Part shown: positions 55,128 through 64,000 of the stretch, piece after piece
Numbering within the stretch: position 1 is the first letter of the stretch
How the letters are laid out: each line of letters starts with the position of its first letter
Assembly: GCF_904849725.1 (NCBI RefSeq)
Contig: NC_058521.1
Location: forward strand, 563,972,176-564,036,175
Source of the DNA: Hordeum vulgare subsp. vulgare
Lineage: Eukaryota; Streptophyta; Magnoliopsida; Poales; Poaceae
DNA length: 64,000 nt
Direction: 5' to 3'
Notes under the pieces: generated by a model
The model's database searches: none
Told to the model about the DNA's origin: nothing
The model's input: the letters and a program-made list of their open reading frames with translations, nothing else
Position numbers and translations under genes: made by a program

Positions 55128-55809
55128 ACTACTTACCTTCTTAAAGCTCCCAATCTTCAGAGTTACATTTGATTATTTCCAATAAATTTCACGTGTGTTC
55201 AATATCCTTCTTTATAAAAGAACCGGTACAAGAAGTATCAAGCATGGTACGATCTTCATGAGAAAGCCGAGCATAAAAGTTTTGAGTGATAATTTCTCTC
55301 GAGAGCTAATGATTGGGGCATGAATATAGCATTGATTTAAGCCTCCCCCAAGCTTGAGCTATGCTTTCCCTGCCACGAGGCCAAAAGTTATAAATATAAT
55401 TCTGATCACGATGTACTAAATCCATAGGATAAAACTTTTGATGAAATTCCAATTTCAACCGATTGTAGTCTCATGATCCAGTATCATCACAGAGCCTATA
55501 CCATGTCAACGCCTTATCCTTCCAAGATAAAGGAAAGACTTTCTTCTTTACCTCATCCTCGGGCAAACCTGCAATCTTAAATAAACCACAAACTTCATCT
55601 TCATAGATTAGATGCAAGTCTGGATGTGAAGATCCATCTCCTGTAAAAGGATTAGCCAGCAGTTTCTCGAGCATACCCGAAGGAATTTCATAAAAGATAT
55701 TTTCAGTAGGTACCTCAGGTTGAGGATCAACTACTCGTGCTTCCGTTCGTGGTGAAGATACCCCGAACAAATTCCTCAAAGGAACAGTTTCCATAGTGAC
55801 AAGTGACAA
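55128..55809 (-). pseudogene. gag: Athila gag, N-terminal part with several stops
   Basis: The frame starts MSLVTMETVPLRNLFGV at 55809 and reads the gag core (FYEIPSGMLEKLLANPFTG, CGLFKIAGLPEDE, LSWKDKALTWYRLCDDTGS) to a TGA at 55471, where relatives normally have Trp. The same frame continues with FHQKFYPMDLVHRDQ, ESIAQAWGRLKSMLYSCPNH, a TAG near 55303, and NFYARLSHEDRTMLDTSC, then further stops to about 55128. Gag would be the structural protein of the particle. It cannot be produced here. Confidence 0.85.
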
Positions 55810-55871
55810 TAAATTTCAGCACAGTATATAAATGTTTCCTTACCAAATTCCACTTACCAAAGGCGCTTCAC

Positions 55872-55889
55872 TCCCCAGCAACGGCGCCA
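55872..55889 (-). promoter_or_regulatory. Primer binding site, tRNA-Asp type
   Basis: Minus strand TGGCGCCGTTGCTGGGGA, 11 bases inside the 5' LTR. One base differs from the site at 44250-44267. Confidence 0.9.
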
Positions 55890-55900
55890 GAAAAGAGTCT

Positions 55901-57431
55901 TGATGACCCAAAAAGTATAGGGGATCAATCGTAGTCCTTTCGATAAGTAAGAGTGTCGAACCCAACGAGGAGCAGAAGGCTCTGATAAATGGTTTCTTGC
56001 AAGGTAATAACTACAAGCACTGAAAGTAGCGGTAACAAGTGATGGCGTAGTGAGGTGAAACGTAGCAGGTGAAAAGTAACAAGTAACAAGTAGTAGCGAT
56101 GGTGCAGCAAAGTGGCCCAATCCCTTTTGTAGCAAGGGACAAGCTTGAACAAAGTCTTATAGGAAGTAAAGCGCTCCCGAGGACACACGGGAATTTCTGT
56201 CATGCTAGTTTCATCATGTTCATATGATCCGCGTTCGTTACTTTGATAGTTTGAGATGTGGGTGGATCGGCGCTTGGGTACTGCCCTTACTTGGACAAGC
56301 ATCACACTTATGATTAACCCCGCTCGCAAGCATCCGCAACTACGAAAGAAGAATTAAAACAACGTCTAACCATAGCATTAAACTAGTGGATCCAAATCAG
56401 CCCCTTACGAAGCAACGCATAGACTCGGGTTTAAGCTTCTGTCACTCTAGCAACCCATCATCTACTTACTACTCCCCAATGCCTTCCTCTAGGCCCAAAT
56501 ATGGTGAAGTGTTATGTAGTCAACGTTCACATAACACCACTAGAGGAAAAACAACATACAACATATCAAAATACTGAACGAATACCAAATTCACATGACT
56601 ATTATTAGCATGACTTATCCCATGTCCTCGGGAACAAAACTAACTAATCACAAAGCATAATCATAATCATGATCAGAGGTGTAATGAGTAGCATCAAGGA
56701 TCTGAACATAAACTCTTCCACCAAGTAATACAACTAGCATCAACTACAAAGAGTAATCAACACTACTAGCAACCTTACAAATACCAATCGGAGTCGCGAG
56801 ACGGAGATTGGTTACAAGAGATGAACTTGGGTTTGGAGAGGAGATGGTGCAGATGAAGATGTTGATGGAGATGACTCCCCTCCGACGAGAGGAGTGTTGG
56901 TGATGATGATGGCGACGATTTCCCCCTCCGGGAGGGAAGTTTCCCCGGCAGGATCGTCCTGCCGGAGCTGTACATTGGTTCTGCTCAAGTTCCGCCTCGT
57001 GGCGGCGGAGAACCCACGAAAAAGCTCCACACTAATTTTTTTCTCGGACAAAACCCTTCATATAGAAAAAGAGGGGGCCAGTGGGCCACCAGGGTGCCCA
57101 CAAGCCCTATTGTCGCGGCCAGGGGGGTAGGCCGCGACAACCAGGCTTGTGGGCCCCTGGCAGCTCCCCTCTGGCACTTCTTTCGCCCAATATTTTTTAT
57201 ATATTCCCAAAAAATCCATGTTGATTTTCAGGGCATTTGGAGTTGCGCAGAATAGGGGACTCAGACTTGCTCCTTTTCCAGTCCAGAATTCCAGTTGCCG
57301 GTATTCTCCCTCTTCAAATAAACCTTGCAAAATAAGAGAGAAAAGGCATAAGTATGGTACCACAAAGTATAATAACAGTCCATAAAGCGATAAATATCAA
57401 CATGAAAGCATGATGCAAAATGGACGTATCA
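55901..57431 (-). repeat. 5' LTR of the autonomous-type Athila element
   Basis: 1531 bp, plus-strand edges TGATGACCCAAAAAG and ACGTATCA. Hairpin 57098-57152: outer CCACAAGCC/GGCTTGTGG, inner TTGTCGCGGCC/GGCCGCGACAA. Relative to the other LTR both arms changed at one matched position (C-G to T-A), keeping the pair. Confidence 0.95.
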
Positions 57432-57472
57432 GAGGTCAAGACTACGACGTTGGAGGGTAGTTCTTGGTCTAC

Positions 57473-57963
57473 TGAGGGGGTCCGGGATTAAGGGATCCTC
57501 GGACCGCTTACCTATTTCTATGGCAGGACTCCTGGGCCGTTCTATTATCATTATTTGACTCCGGATAAATAGAGTGATGATGTATTCAAGACAGTCTCTT
57601 CCGAAGACTTGACGTACACTCCATGGTCACGTGGTGATCGACATGTTTCCTCCTTGATGTAACTGATGTTGTGTAACCCTAGCACCCCTGCTATCTATAT
57701 AAACCATAGGGCTTTAGTTCATAAAACAAGATTAAGCTCATTGCTCCTAGGGTTTATACCACAATATACGATCTCGAGATAAATCAACTTTGTATTTGAT
57801 ACTCCACAATCAATATAAACAAGAGCGGGACGTAGGGTCTGACCTCCATTAAGAGGGCCTGAACCTGGGTAAAGACCGTCTCCTATGTCCCTTGTTGTCC
57901 ATGAGTTCAAGATCCATAGTTAAGACCCCCCTACTTCAGATTCTGCCAGTTTTGACACCGACA
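57473..57963 (+). repeat. TatB 3' LTR
   Basis: 491 bp from TGAGGGGGTCCGGG to TTGACACCGACA. TATA box CTATATAAACC near 57692-57702, then GGGTTTATACCAC and AACAAGAGCGGGACG. It is similar along its length to the TatA LTR (15546-16016, opposite strand). Bases after it (TTGGTGG) equal the first seven bases after the TatA 5' LTR, a possible coincidence. Confidence 0.88.
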
Positions 57964-58169
57964 TTGGTGGCATGGGCGCCATCACCACCGGTGTGCTGCA
58001 TGTAGGGCTTGATCTTGCCATTGTGAGTGTCACCACTTTGCATTGTGCAATGCTCGCCATATATGTGTCCACATGTAGGATGACATGTGGACGTGTACGC
58101 ATTATGAAGTGTTGATCAGTGCATCACTATGGGGTGTGTGTCTCTGTGTGTCAGCTCGTAGGATGCCCA
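57964..58169. other. Short spacer between TatB LTR and LINE, with a palindrome
   Basis: No frame of note. A 10-bp perfect inverted repeat GTCCACATGT/ACATGTGGAC around AGGATG lies at 58067-58092. Otherwise I see nothing. Confidence 0.6.
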
Positions 58170-59792
58170 TGTAGACAGCATTACACCCGGCCTCTGCATA
58201 ACAACGATGCACACAGCCACAAGTACAGGAGTTTACTAGTACCCGAACTGAAAATAATGAAGGCAGATTACATATCATGATGAGAAATTGTAAAACCGCC
58301 TAAGAGGATGGTAGATCAATCCGGAGACTATGTTGCCATCCATGTCGGGAAAATAACTCCCTGGCCGCTGCCTCTAAACGTAACGCTACCTCCAAAAACA
58401 AGTCTCGGTGTTGCACACGCTGCAGGGCCGACCAAGCTCGAAGCGTTGATGTACACTGATGAATTACCTGCATAACAAAAGCATTTTTATTGTTAAAAAC
58501 CTTGTCATTTATACATAGCCACAGAGACCAAACAACGGCAATCACTCCCACCCTACTGAATAGTTTAAACCTAGGATCAACCATGTTTAAGCAGTTGCCA
58601 AAAATGTTTGCAACAGAAGTAGGGGGTGTAAAGTAGAACCTATATGGATGGCTGACCGTATAGACCTAGCGAACTCGCACTGAAAGAATAAGTGTGTAAT
58701 AGTCTCGATGTGTTGACAAAATACACACTTTTTACTTCCATGTCAATGGTGTTTGGCAAGGTTATCTTTTGTAAGAATTACTCCTCGATGGAGATACCAC
58801 GCAAACACCTTGTTTTTTAGCGGGATCTTCATCTTCCAAATTTGGTTATTGTCCTTAATATCGACTCGTACTTTGGGTAGGGTTAATGCTCTATACATGG
58901 AATCAACCGAGAATTTACCATTCTTCGTAAGATTCCATCAAAATTCATCTGGACCTTCCGACAGATGGATGGGATCCAATCGGATAAGAAAAGCATTCCA
59001 AGATGCTTGTCTTGTTCCAAGTAAACTTCTCCTAAACGAAACATTTGGTGGGGATGTACCCAACACCTTAGCAAACGTGTCGCTCTTGTTTCGTACAATC
59101 GTATACAGAGCCGGATATTACTCTCTCAGAGTGGATGGGCCCAGCCATTTATCCTCCCAAAATCAAATTCCCGACCCATCCATAATTAAGAAAGATCCTT
59201 GTGGGAAAAAGAACTTCTTCGTAGCCATCAGACCTGTCCAAAAGTGTGAATCACCAGGCTTCCAAAGAACCTGAGATACGGCTTGATTTCCCACATACTT
59301 GCTTCTAAGGAGGGTTTGCCACACTCCATCTTCACAAAGAAGCTTGAATAGCCATTTACCCAGTAGACCTCTGTTCTTAACCTCAATGTCATGAACACCA
59401 AGCCCTCCTTGGTCTTTAGGGCAGCAAACCACACTCCACTTAGTCACCGATGTTTTTTCTTCTCTCCATCCCCTTGCCAGAAGAATCTAGATCGGAAATA
59501 ATCCAATCATTTTAAGACTCCTTAAGGTATTTGCAAGAATGAAATCATATATAGTACCATGTTTGTTAGAACCGAATTTATGAGGACCAATCTTCCACCA
59601 AGGGATAGGAGTTTGCCTTTCCAACTATTTAGTCTTAGTTGGAGTCTTTCCTCCACCTTTTTCCACTCAACCTTTGTAAGTCACCGATAATGAATCGGAA
59701 TACCCAAATAGTTGATAGGAAATTGACCTTGTTCATAGCCCAATAGTTCATCATACAACGTGGTGTTTTCTTGAGCCTCGCCGAAACAGAAC
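58170..59792 (-). mobile_element. 5'-truncated LINE (non-LTR retrotransposon)
   Basis: Minus-strand protein fragments in order: FPINYLGIPIHYR (RT end, near 59690), WSVVCCPKDQGGLGVHDIE and GKWLFKLLCEDGVWQTLLRS (59447-59163), then after frameshifts VVWSLWLCINDKVFNNKNAF and FSRHGWQHSLRIDLP (58584-58300), the zinc-ribbon region found at the end of plant LINE ORF2. The 3' end reads TTGTGGCTGTGTGCATCG, TTATGCAGAGGCCGGGTGT near 58176-58215, as in wheat LINEs. Upstream RT and endonuclease are missing at 59793, where another repeat starts. Multiple frameshifts; dead copy. Confidence 0.88.
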
Positions 59793-62405
59793 TGTAACAT
59801 CCCAAATTTTGGAATGTTAATATAATTATTAGAATGATTGTTTGTTTGTTTGAGTGATTGAAACTTGAGTGGAGTTTGAAACTTTTCAAAAACTTTTGAA
59901 TGAGAGGGAATAAAATGACTTTCCCCTTTCTCCGGTGAATTCAAATTCATCCATTTAAAATCATTGAGAGAAGATGACATGACTTCTTCAAATTATAAAG
60001 ATTTTGAATGAAGGTGGCATTTGAATTTCTTTCAATTTTTGTTTTGCAAGTTTGTTTTCTTCTTCACTCACGGAGTGCCGGGATTTTGATCTTGACAAAC
60101 AAGAAAGAGTGGAGGAACATGACCCTCCAAACGAGGGGTATTTATTTAAAGTATTTGAACCATAAAACCCCAGGGTTTAGTTGAAAATTATTTGCAAAAA
60201 GAAATAAAGCTTTTAGGGGATTTTCTGAAAAACATTTTTTAAAAGTTTTTATTTTGGCCGTGGAAAAATGCCCATCATTTAGATTTTATTTTTTTGATAA
60301 TTTTAGTATATAGAAACTCTATATTCCGAATTTATTTAATTCCGCCACCCCACCCCGGAGCCGCCCTCCCCACCTCGCCGGCGTAGTCCCCCATCGCCGG
60401 AGCTTTACCTGCTGTGTTCAGCCACGGGAGGTAACTCCTCCTTCCTATTTTTTTCATTCGTTTTTTTTGTTTTTTTGTGTTGTTTAGATTCTACCGTTAG
60501 ATCTAGATCCAATCGTTTATATTAAAAGCAACTTACCCCTTTGGTTTTTAGTTAAAGAACCGAACGGTTTTCTGTCTCACTTATTTTTAGCCGGAGTTTT
60601 GTTTAGTTATCGGCCGTTTGCTAGTTAGCCCCGCAGCACACACCATCTAGGCCAATCAGGAGGTGCCACATACCCCCCCCCCCCCCGTCCGCTAGATCTA
60701 ATTTTCTTTTTTCTGTTTTAGTTAGAAAACAGAGAGAGTTTAAATTTTGTTTTCCGTATAACTTTTGATCTAGAGGTCCAATGAGGTTGATTCTTTTACC
60801 AGTAGATCACACTTTTTCTGTAGTTTTCGAAAACATATTATTTGCCTATGCTTAAAATTTAAAATTTTGAATTAGATCAGATTTAGTTTAAATCTTGTTT
60901 TGCTTATTCCAGGAGTTTAAAAATAGCTTTTAATTTGATTATTTTTGCTGCTGCTTCCTAATGATCTTATCTTTCTGTATTTTAAGTTTTAATTTTTTTT
61001 AAATATTTTTACTTGGGGTTTTATCAAAAATAGATTCTGTTTTGATTATGTGAAGTGAATTTCTTCACTTTATGCAATAGTAGTTTTATGCTTGTGATGT
61101 TATTTTGCTTGTTAAGGATTGTAGTGCTTATGGTGTGTATTTGTTTGTATCGATAGATCACCCGGAGTGCGAAGCGTGCTACTTAGAAGCGCTTGATAAC
61201 GACAACTATCAGCAAGGCAAGTCAATTGATCATGTATTACCTATGTTTTATGCATTGTAGTTCTATCCTTCAAACACCCTATTGCATGCTGATTAGGTAC
61301 TTGGAAATTTTGGTTACTTGTTGTAGTATCATGTGGTAGGCACCCCAACAACCCTGTTATTTGGCCCGGGACGACGAATTCTATTATGCTATGCTTGTGT
61401 AGACGGGGTTCTGGTTGAGAGTTTATCACGAGTGATGCGAGAATAATTTAATAACCAAGATCGGTTAACAAGACTTTTCAAGACCTCGTGATGCAATGCA
61501 ACTCTGGGTGAAGGACGGTTTAGATGGGCTCCCTGGAGAAACCAGTGGATGACCCGAGATGCATGGGGAAGTGCCATGACATCTTGTGGACAGCTTCACC
61601 CACGCTCGAAGGGATGGATGAAGGCTTCAAGACCCAGGGCTTACCTGCACAGCCACAACTCACTATGGGCTCTGGCTTGGTTGGACAACGCGGCGACTCT
61701 GGACAGGCAGTGCTAGAAGATGTAGAAGAACGGTACGATTGGATGGGCACCGACAGGGGATCAGAGGGACCCGTTGAAAGACCATGTTTTGATCATCCGG
61801 TCTTCAAACACCCTGAAGTGCGAGGACATACCCGGAGGCCATCAAATCTTGTGGGGAAAGTGTGCAAAACTCTGCAGAGTACTCAAACCTAATCGATTAG
61901 CCGTGTCCACGGTCATGGACAACTTGAGCCGAAGGCATTGAAATTTTCCTGAACTCTTAACACAATTTAATAATGATGTGGGAATTATTGACAACTCGGG
62001 TACGAGAATTGGTTGGCAGAACCATCTCGTTAACAACAAACAATGTAGTGATATTTTGCTTTTAACCCTCTCTCGATGTAGGAGAAAACTTGCTTTTCGC
62101 TAAAAACTTATAGCCCCACCTGCCATATATGCATGTAGAATAGGTGATTATTATTTCACCCCCTCTCTTTGATGACTTGCCGGCATATTCAATATGCCTA
62201 CCTAGACGGTTGCAACGTCTTATGTTGCAGATACTTTCTTCGACGAGTAAGTGTACGATTCAGGGTTACGGTCCGCACTCAACTTGCCGTTGGTGTTATT
62301 TGGGACTCCACTCCCTTGACTGCTTCCGCTGAGATTTTAAGGTATATATCAGTTTTACGCTATTTACATGTGATTGCACTTTGATATATACATTGATGTA
62401 CAGTG
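59793..62405 (+). mobile_element. Unclassified LTR-like repeat
   Basis: It starts TGTAACATCCCAAATTTTGG exactly where the LINE frame breaks, a start seen in some Triticeae LTR families. It holds an AT-rich first part, a C run (60673-60686), a CT- and CG-rich segment near 60345-60420, then low-complexity AT, and from 61150 a region with phrases such as GATAACGACAACTATCAGC and GGTCATGGACAACTTGAGC. The longest frame (61524-61892) has no match I know. The far end is cut by the Copia LTR at 62406. Confidence 0.5.
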
Positions 62406-64000
62406 TGTTGGAAATATGCCCTAGAGGCAATAATAAATTAGTTATTATTATATTTCTTAGTTCATGATAATCGTTTATTATCCATGCTATAATAGTATTG
62501 ATTGGAAACACAGTGCATGTGTGGATACATAGACAAAACACTGTCCCTAGTAAGCCTCTAGTTGACTAGCTCGTTGATCAAAGATGGTCAAGGTTTCCTG
62601 ACCATAGGCAAGTGTTGTCACTTGATAACGGGATCACATCATTAGGAGAATCATGTGATGGACTAGACCCAAACTAATAGACGTAGCATGTTGATCGTGT
62701 CATTTTGTTGCTACTGTTTTCTGCGTGTCAAGTATTTGTTCCTATGACCATGAGATCATATAACTCACTGACACCGAAGGAATGCTTTGTGTGTATCAAA
62801 TGTCGCAACGTAACTGGGTGACTATAAAGATGCTCTACAGGTATCTCCGAAGGTGTTCGTTGAGTTAGTATGGATCGAGACTGGGATTTGTCACTCCGTG
62901 TGACGGAGAGGTATCTTAGGGCCCACTCGGTAATACAACATCACACACAAGCCTTGCAAGCAATGTGACTTAGTGTAAGTTGCGGGATCTTGTATTATGG
63001 AACGAGTAAAGAGACTTGCCGGTAAACGAGATTGAAATAGTTATACGGATACTGACGATCGAATCTCGGGCAAGTAACATACCGAAGGACAAAGGGAATG
63101 ACATACGGGATTATATGAATCCCTGGCACTAAGGTTCAAACGATAAGATCTTCGTAGAATATGTAGGATCCAATATGGGCATCCAGGTCCCACTATTGGA
63201 TATTGACCGAGGAGTCTCTCGGGTCATGTCTACATAGTTCTCGAACCCGCAGGGTCTGCACACTAAAGGATCGACGTTGTTTTATGCGTATTTGAGTTAT
63301 ATGGTTGGTTACCGAATGTTGTTCGGAGTCCCGGATGAGATCACGGACGTCACGAGGGTTTCCGAAATGGTCCGGAAACGAAGATTGATATATAGGATGA
63401 CCTCATTTGGTTACCGGAAGGTTTTCATGCATTACCGGAAAAGTTTCGGGCTCATCGGTAGTGTACTGGGAGTGCCGGGAGGGGTGCCGGGGACCATCAG
63501 GAGGGGTGTCACGCCCCAAGGGGTCTCATGGGCTATGGGAAGAGATAAACCAGCCCCTAGTGGGCTGGAATAAGTTCCCACTAAGGCCCATAAGGTTTGA
63601 GAAGGAAAAAAACACAAGGTGGAAAGAGTTTCCAAGTGGGAAGGTGGAATCCTACTCCAAGTAGGATTGGAGTAGGACTCCTCCACCTCCATTTTCGGCC
63701 AAAACTTTAGGTTTTGAGGCTGCCTCCTCCCCTCCCTCCCTCCTATATATAGTGGGGTTTTAGGGCTGATTTGAGACGACTTTTGCCACGGCAGCCCGAT
63801 CTAATACCTCCACGGTTTTACCTCTAGATCGCGTTTCTGCGGAGCTCGGGCGAAGCCCTGCTGAGATTAGATCACCACCAACCTCCGGAGCGCCGTAACA
63901 CTGCCGGAGAACTCATCTGCCTCTCCGTCTCTCTTGCTGGATCAAGAAGGCTGAGATCATCGTCGAGTTGTACGTGTGCTGAACGCGGAGGTGCCGTCCG
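62406..64000 (+). repeat. Copia LTR of BARE1/WIS/Angela type, cut by the window end
   Basis: Starts TGTTGGAAATATGCCCTAGA and stays aligned with the LTR at 21849-23619, including ACTCGGTAATACAACATCA, a TATA box (CTATATATAG, 63743-63752) and GTACGTGTGCTGAACGCGG at the end of the window. The subfamily differs from the first copy in the promoter-proximal part. Whether it is a solo LTR or part of an element lies beyond the window. Confidence 0.93.

Larger units (their letters stand above)
47281..57431 (-). mobile_element. Full-length Athila-lineage Gypsy element with gag-pol, decayed
   Basis: A 10151-bp element on the minus strand between GAGGT repeats (47276-47280 and 57432-57436). Minus-strand order: LTR (57431-55901), primer site (55889-55872), gag (55809-55128), protease (55122-54400), RT (54400-52900), RNase H, integrase (to 51110), internal LTR-like module (51065-50740), 3' ORF (50732-50346), internal polypurine motif (50325-50299), non-coding region, polypurine tract (48826-48813), LTR (48812-47281). 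This gene order and the tRNA-Asp site define Athila. Stops and one frameshift break gag and pol. The LTRs look about 95% alike by eye. Confidence 0.95.
17807..57963 (+). mobile_element. TatB: Tat-lineage Gypsy element expanded by nested insertions
   Basis: Plus-strand parts are a gag-protease fragment (17808-18551), a 3' internal region (18552-19812 and 46897-47280) and a 3' LTR (57473-57963). The minus strand carries an antisense gene in six pieces between 46752 and 21572. Four insertions with exact 5-bp duplications interrupt it: 19813-21431, 21849-36345, 39168-45786 and 47281-57431. Subtracting these leaves about 7.25 kb. RT, RNase H and integrase are not found, so TatB is a deletion derivative. 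Its 5' end is lost at the Athila LTR boundary. Tat elements with an extra antisense ORF are known in grasses; this is an old copy. Confidence 0.82.

Noticed and set aside
61524..61892. 122-codon frame in the unclassified repeat, as a gene
   Set aside because: No recognisable domain or codon bias. It lies in repeated LTR-like sequence, with an equally open frame on the other strand (61520-61750).

Overview
The window reads as a gene-poor, repeat-rich chromosome segment of a Triticeae grass (wheat, goatgrass or barley group). That rests on BARE1/WIS/Angela-type Copia LTRs, Athila-lineage Gypsy elements with 1.5-1.7 kb LTRs and tRNA-Asp-type primer sites, Tat-lineage Gypsy elements carrying an antisense Transposase_28-type gene, Stowaway and Tourist MITEs, and a plant LINE. 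I see no intact host gene, no tRNA or rRNA gene and no CRISPR array. Family names are from memory, and closely related family names (Sabrina, WHAM, Derami and others) are not separated.

Layout. Bases 1-12850 are mostly low-copy or old sequence with small DNA transposons: a Tourist-like MITE (4669-4883), a short Stowaway hairpin (5600-5678), one Stowaway nested in another (6640-6746 inside 6440-6770) and a palindrome-rich inverted-repeat unit (6171-6350). A GC-rich reading frame at 11917-12273 (minus) is the only hint of a host exon. Bases 12945-16016 are a truncated minus-strand Tat element (TatA: LTR, gag, protease, start of RT). Bases 16017-17806 are the LTR end of an Athila-type element.

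From 17807 to 57963 almost everything is one old plus-strand Tat element (TatB) inflated by nested insertions: a solo Athila-type LTR (19813-21431, repeat GCGTC), a Copia element (21849-36345, repeat AATAG) that holds a further Athila element (25576-35491), a gag-only Athila-type element (39168-45786, repeat GACTT), and a full-length Athila element with pol (47281-57431, repeat GAGGT). Four target-site duplications match exactly. Removing the four insertions and the extra repeats leaves about 7.25 kb of TatB: a gag-protease fragment on the plus strand, a multi-exon antisense gene on the minus strand with its own TATA box, and a 3' LTR. A 5'-truncated LINE (58170-59792), an unclassified LTR-like repeat (59793-62405) and a second Copia LTR (62406 to the end) follow.

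The most interesting signals are in the Athila elements. Every LTR has a GC-rich hairpin about 33-40 bases upstream of its TATA box. Its outer stem is conserved while the inner arms differ between copies yet still pair. A second copy of this hairpin module lies inside two of the elements, just upstream of the 3'-most ORF. A second polypurine-tract-like motif with its own small hairpin follows those ORFs. Together these suggest an internal, LTR-derived transcription cassette for the downstream gene.
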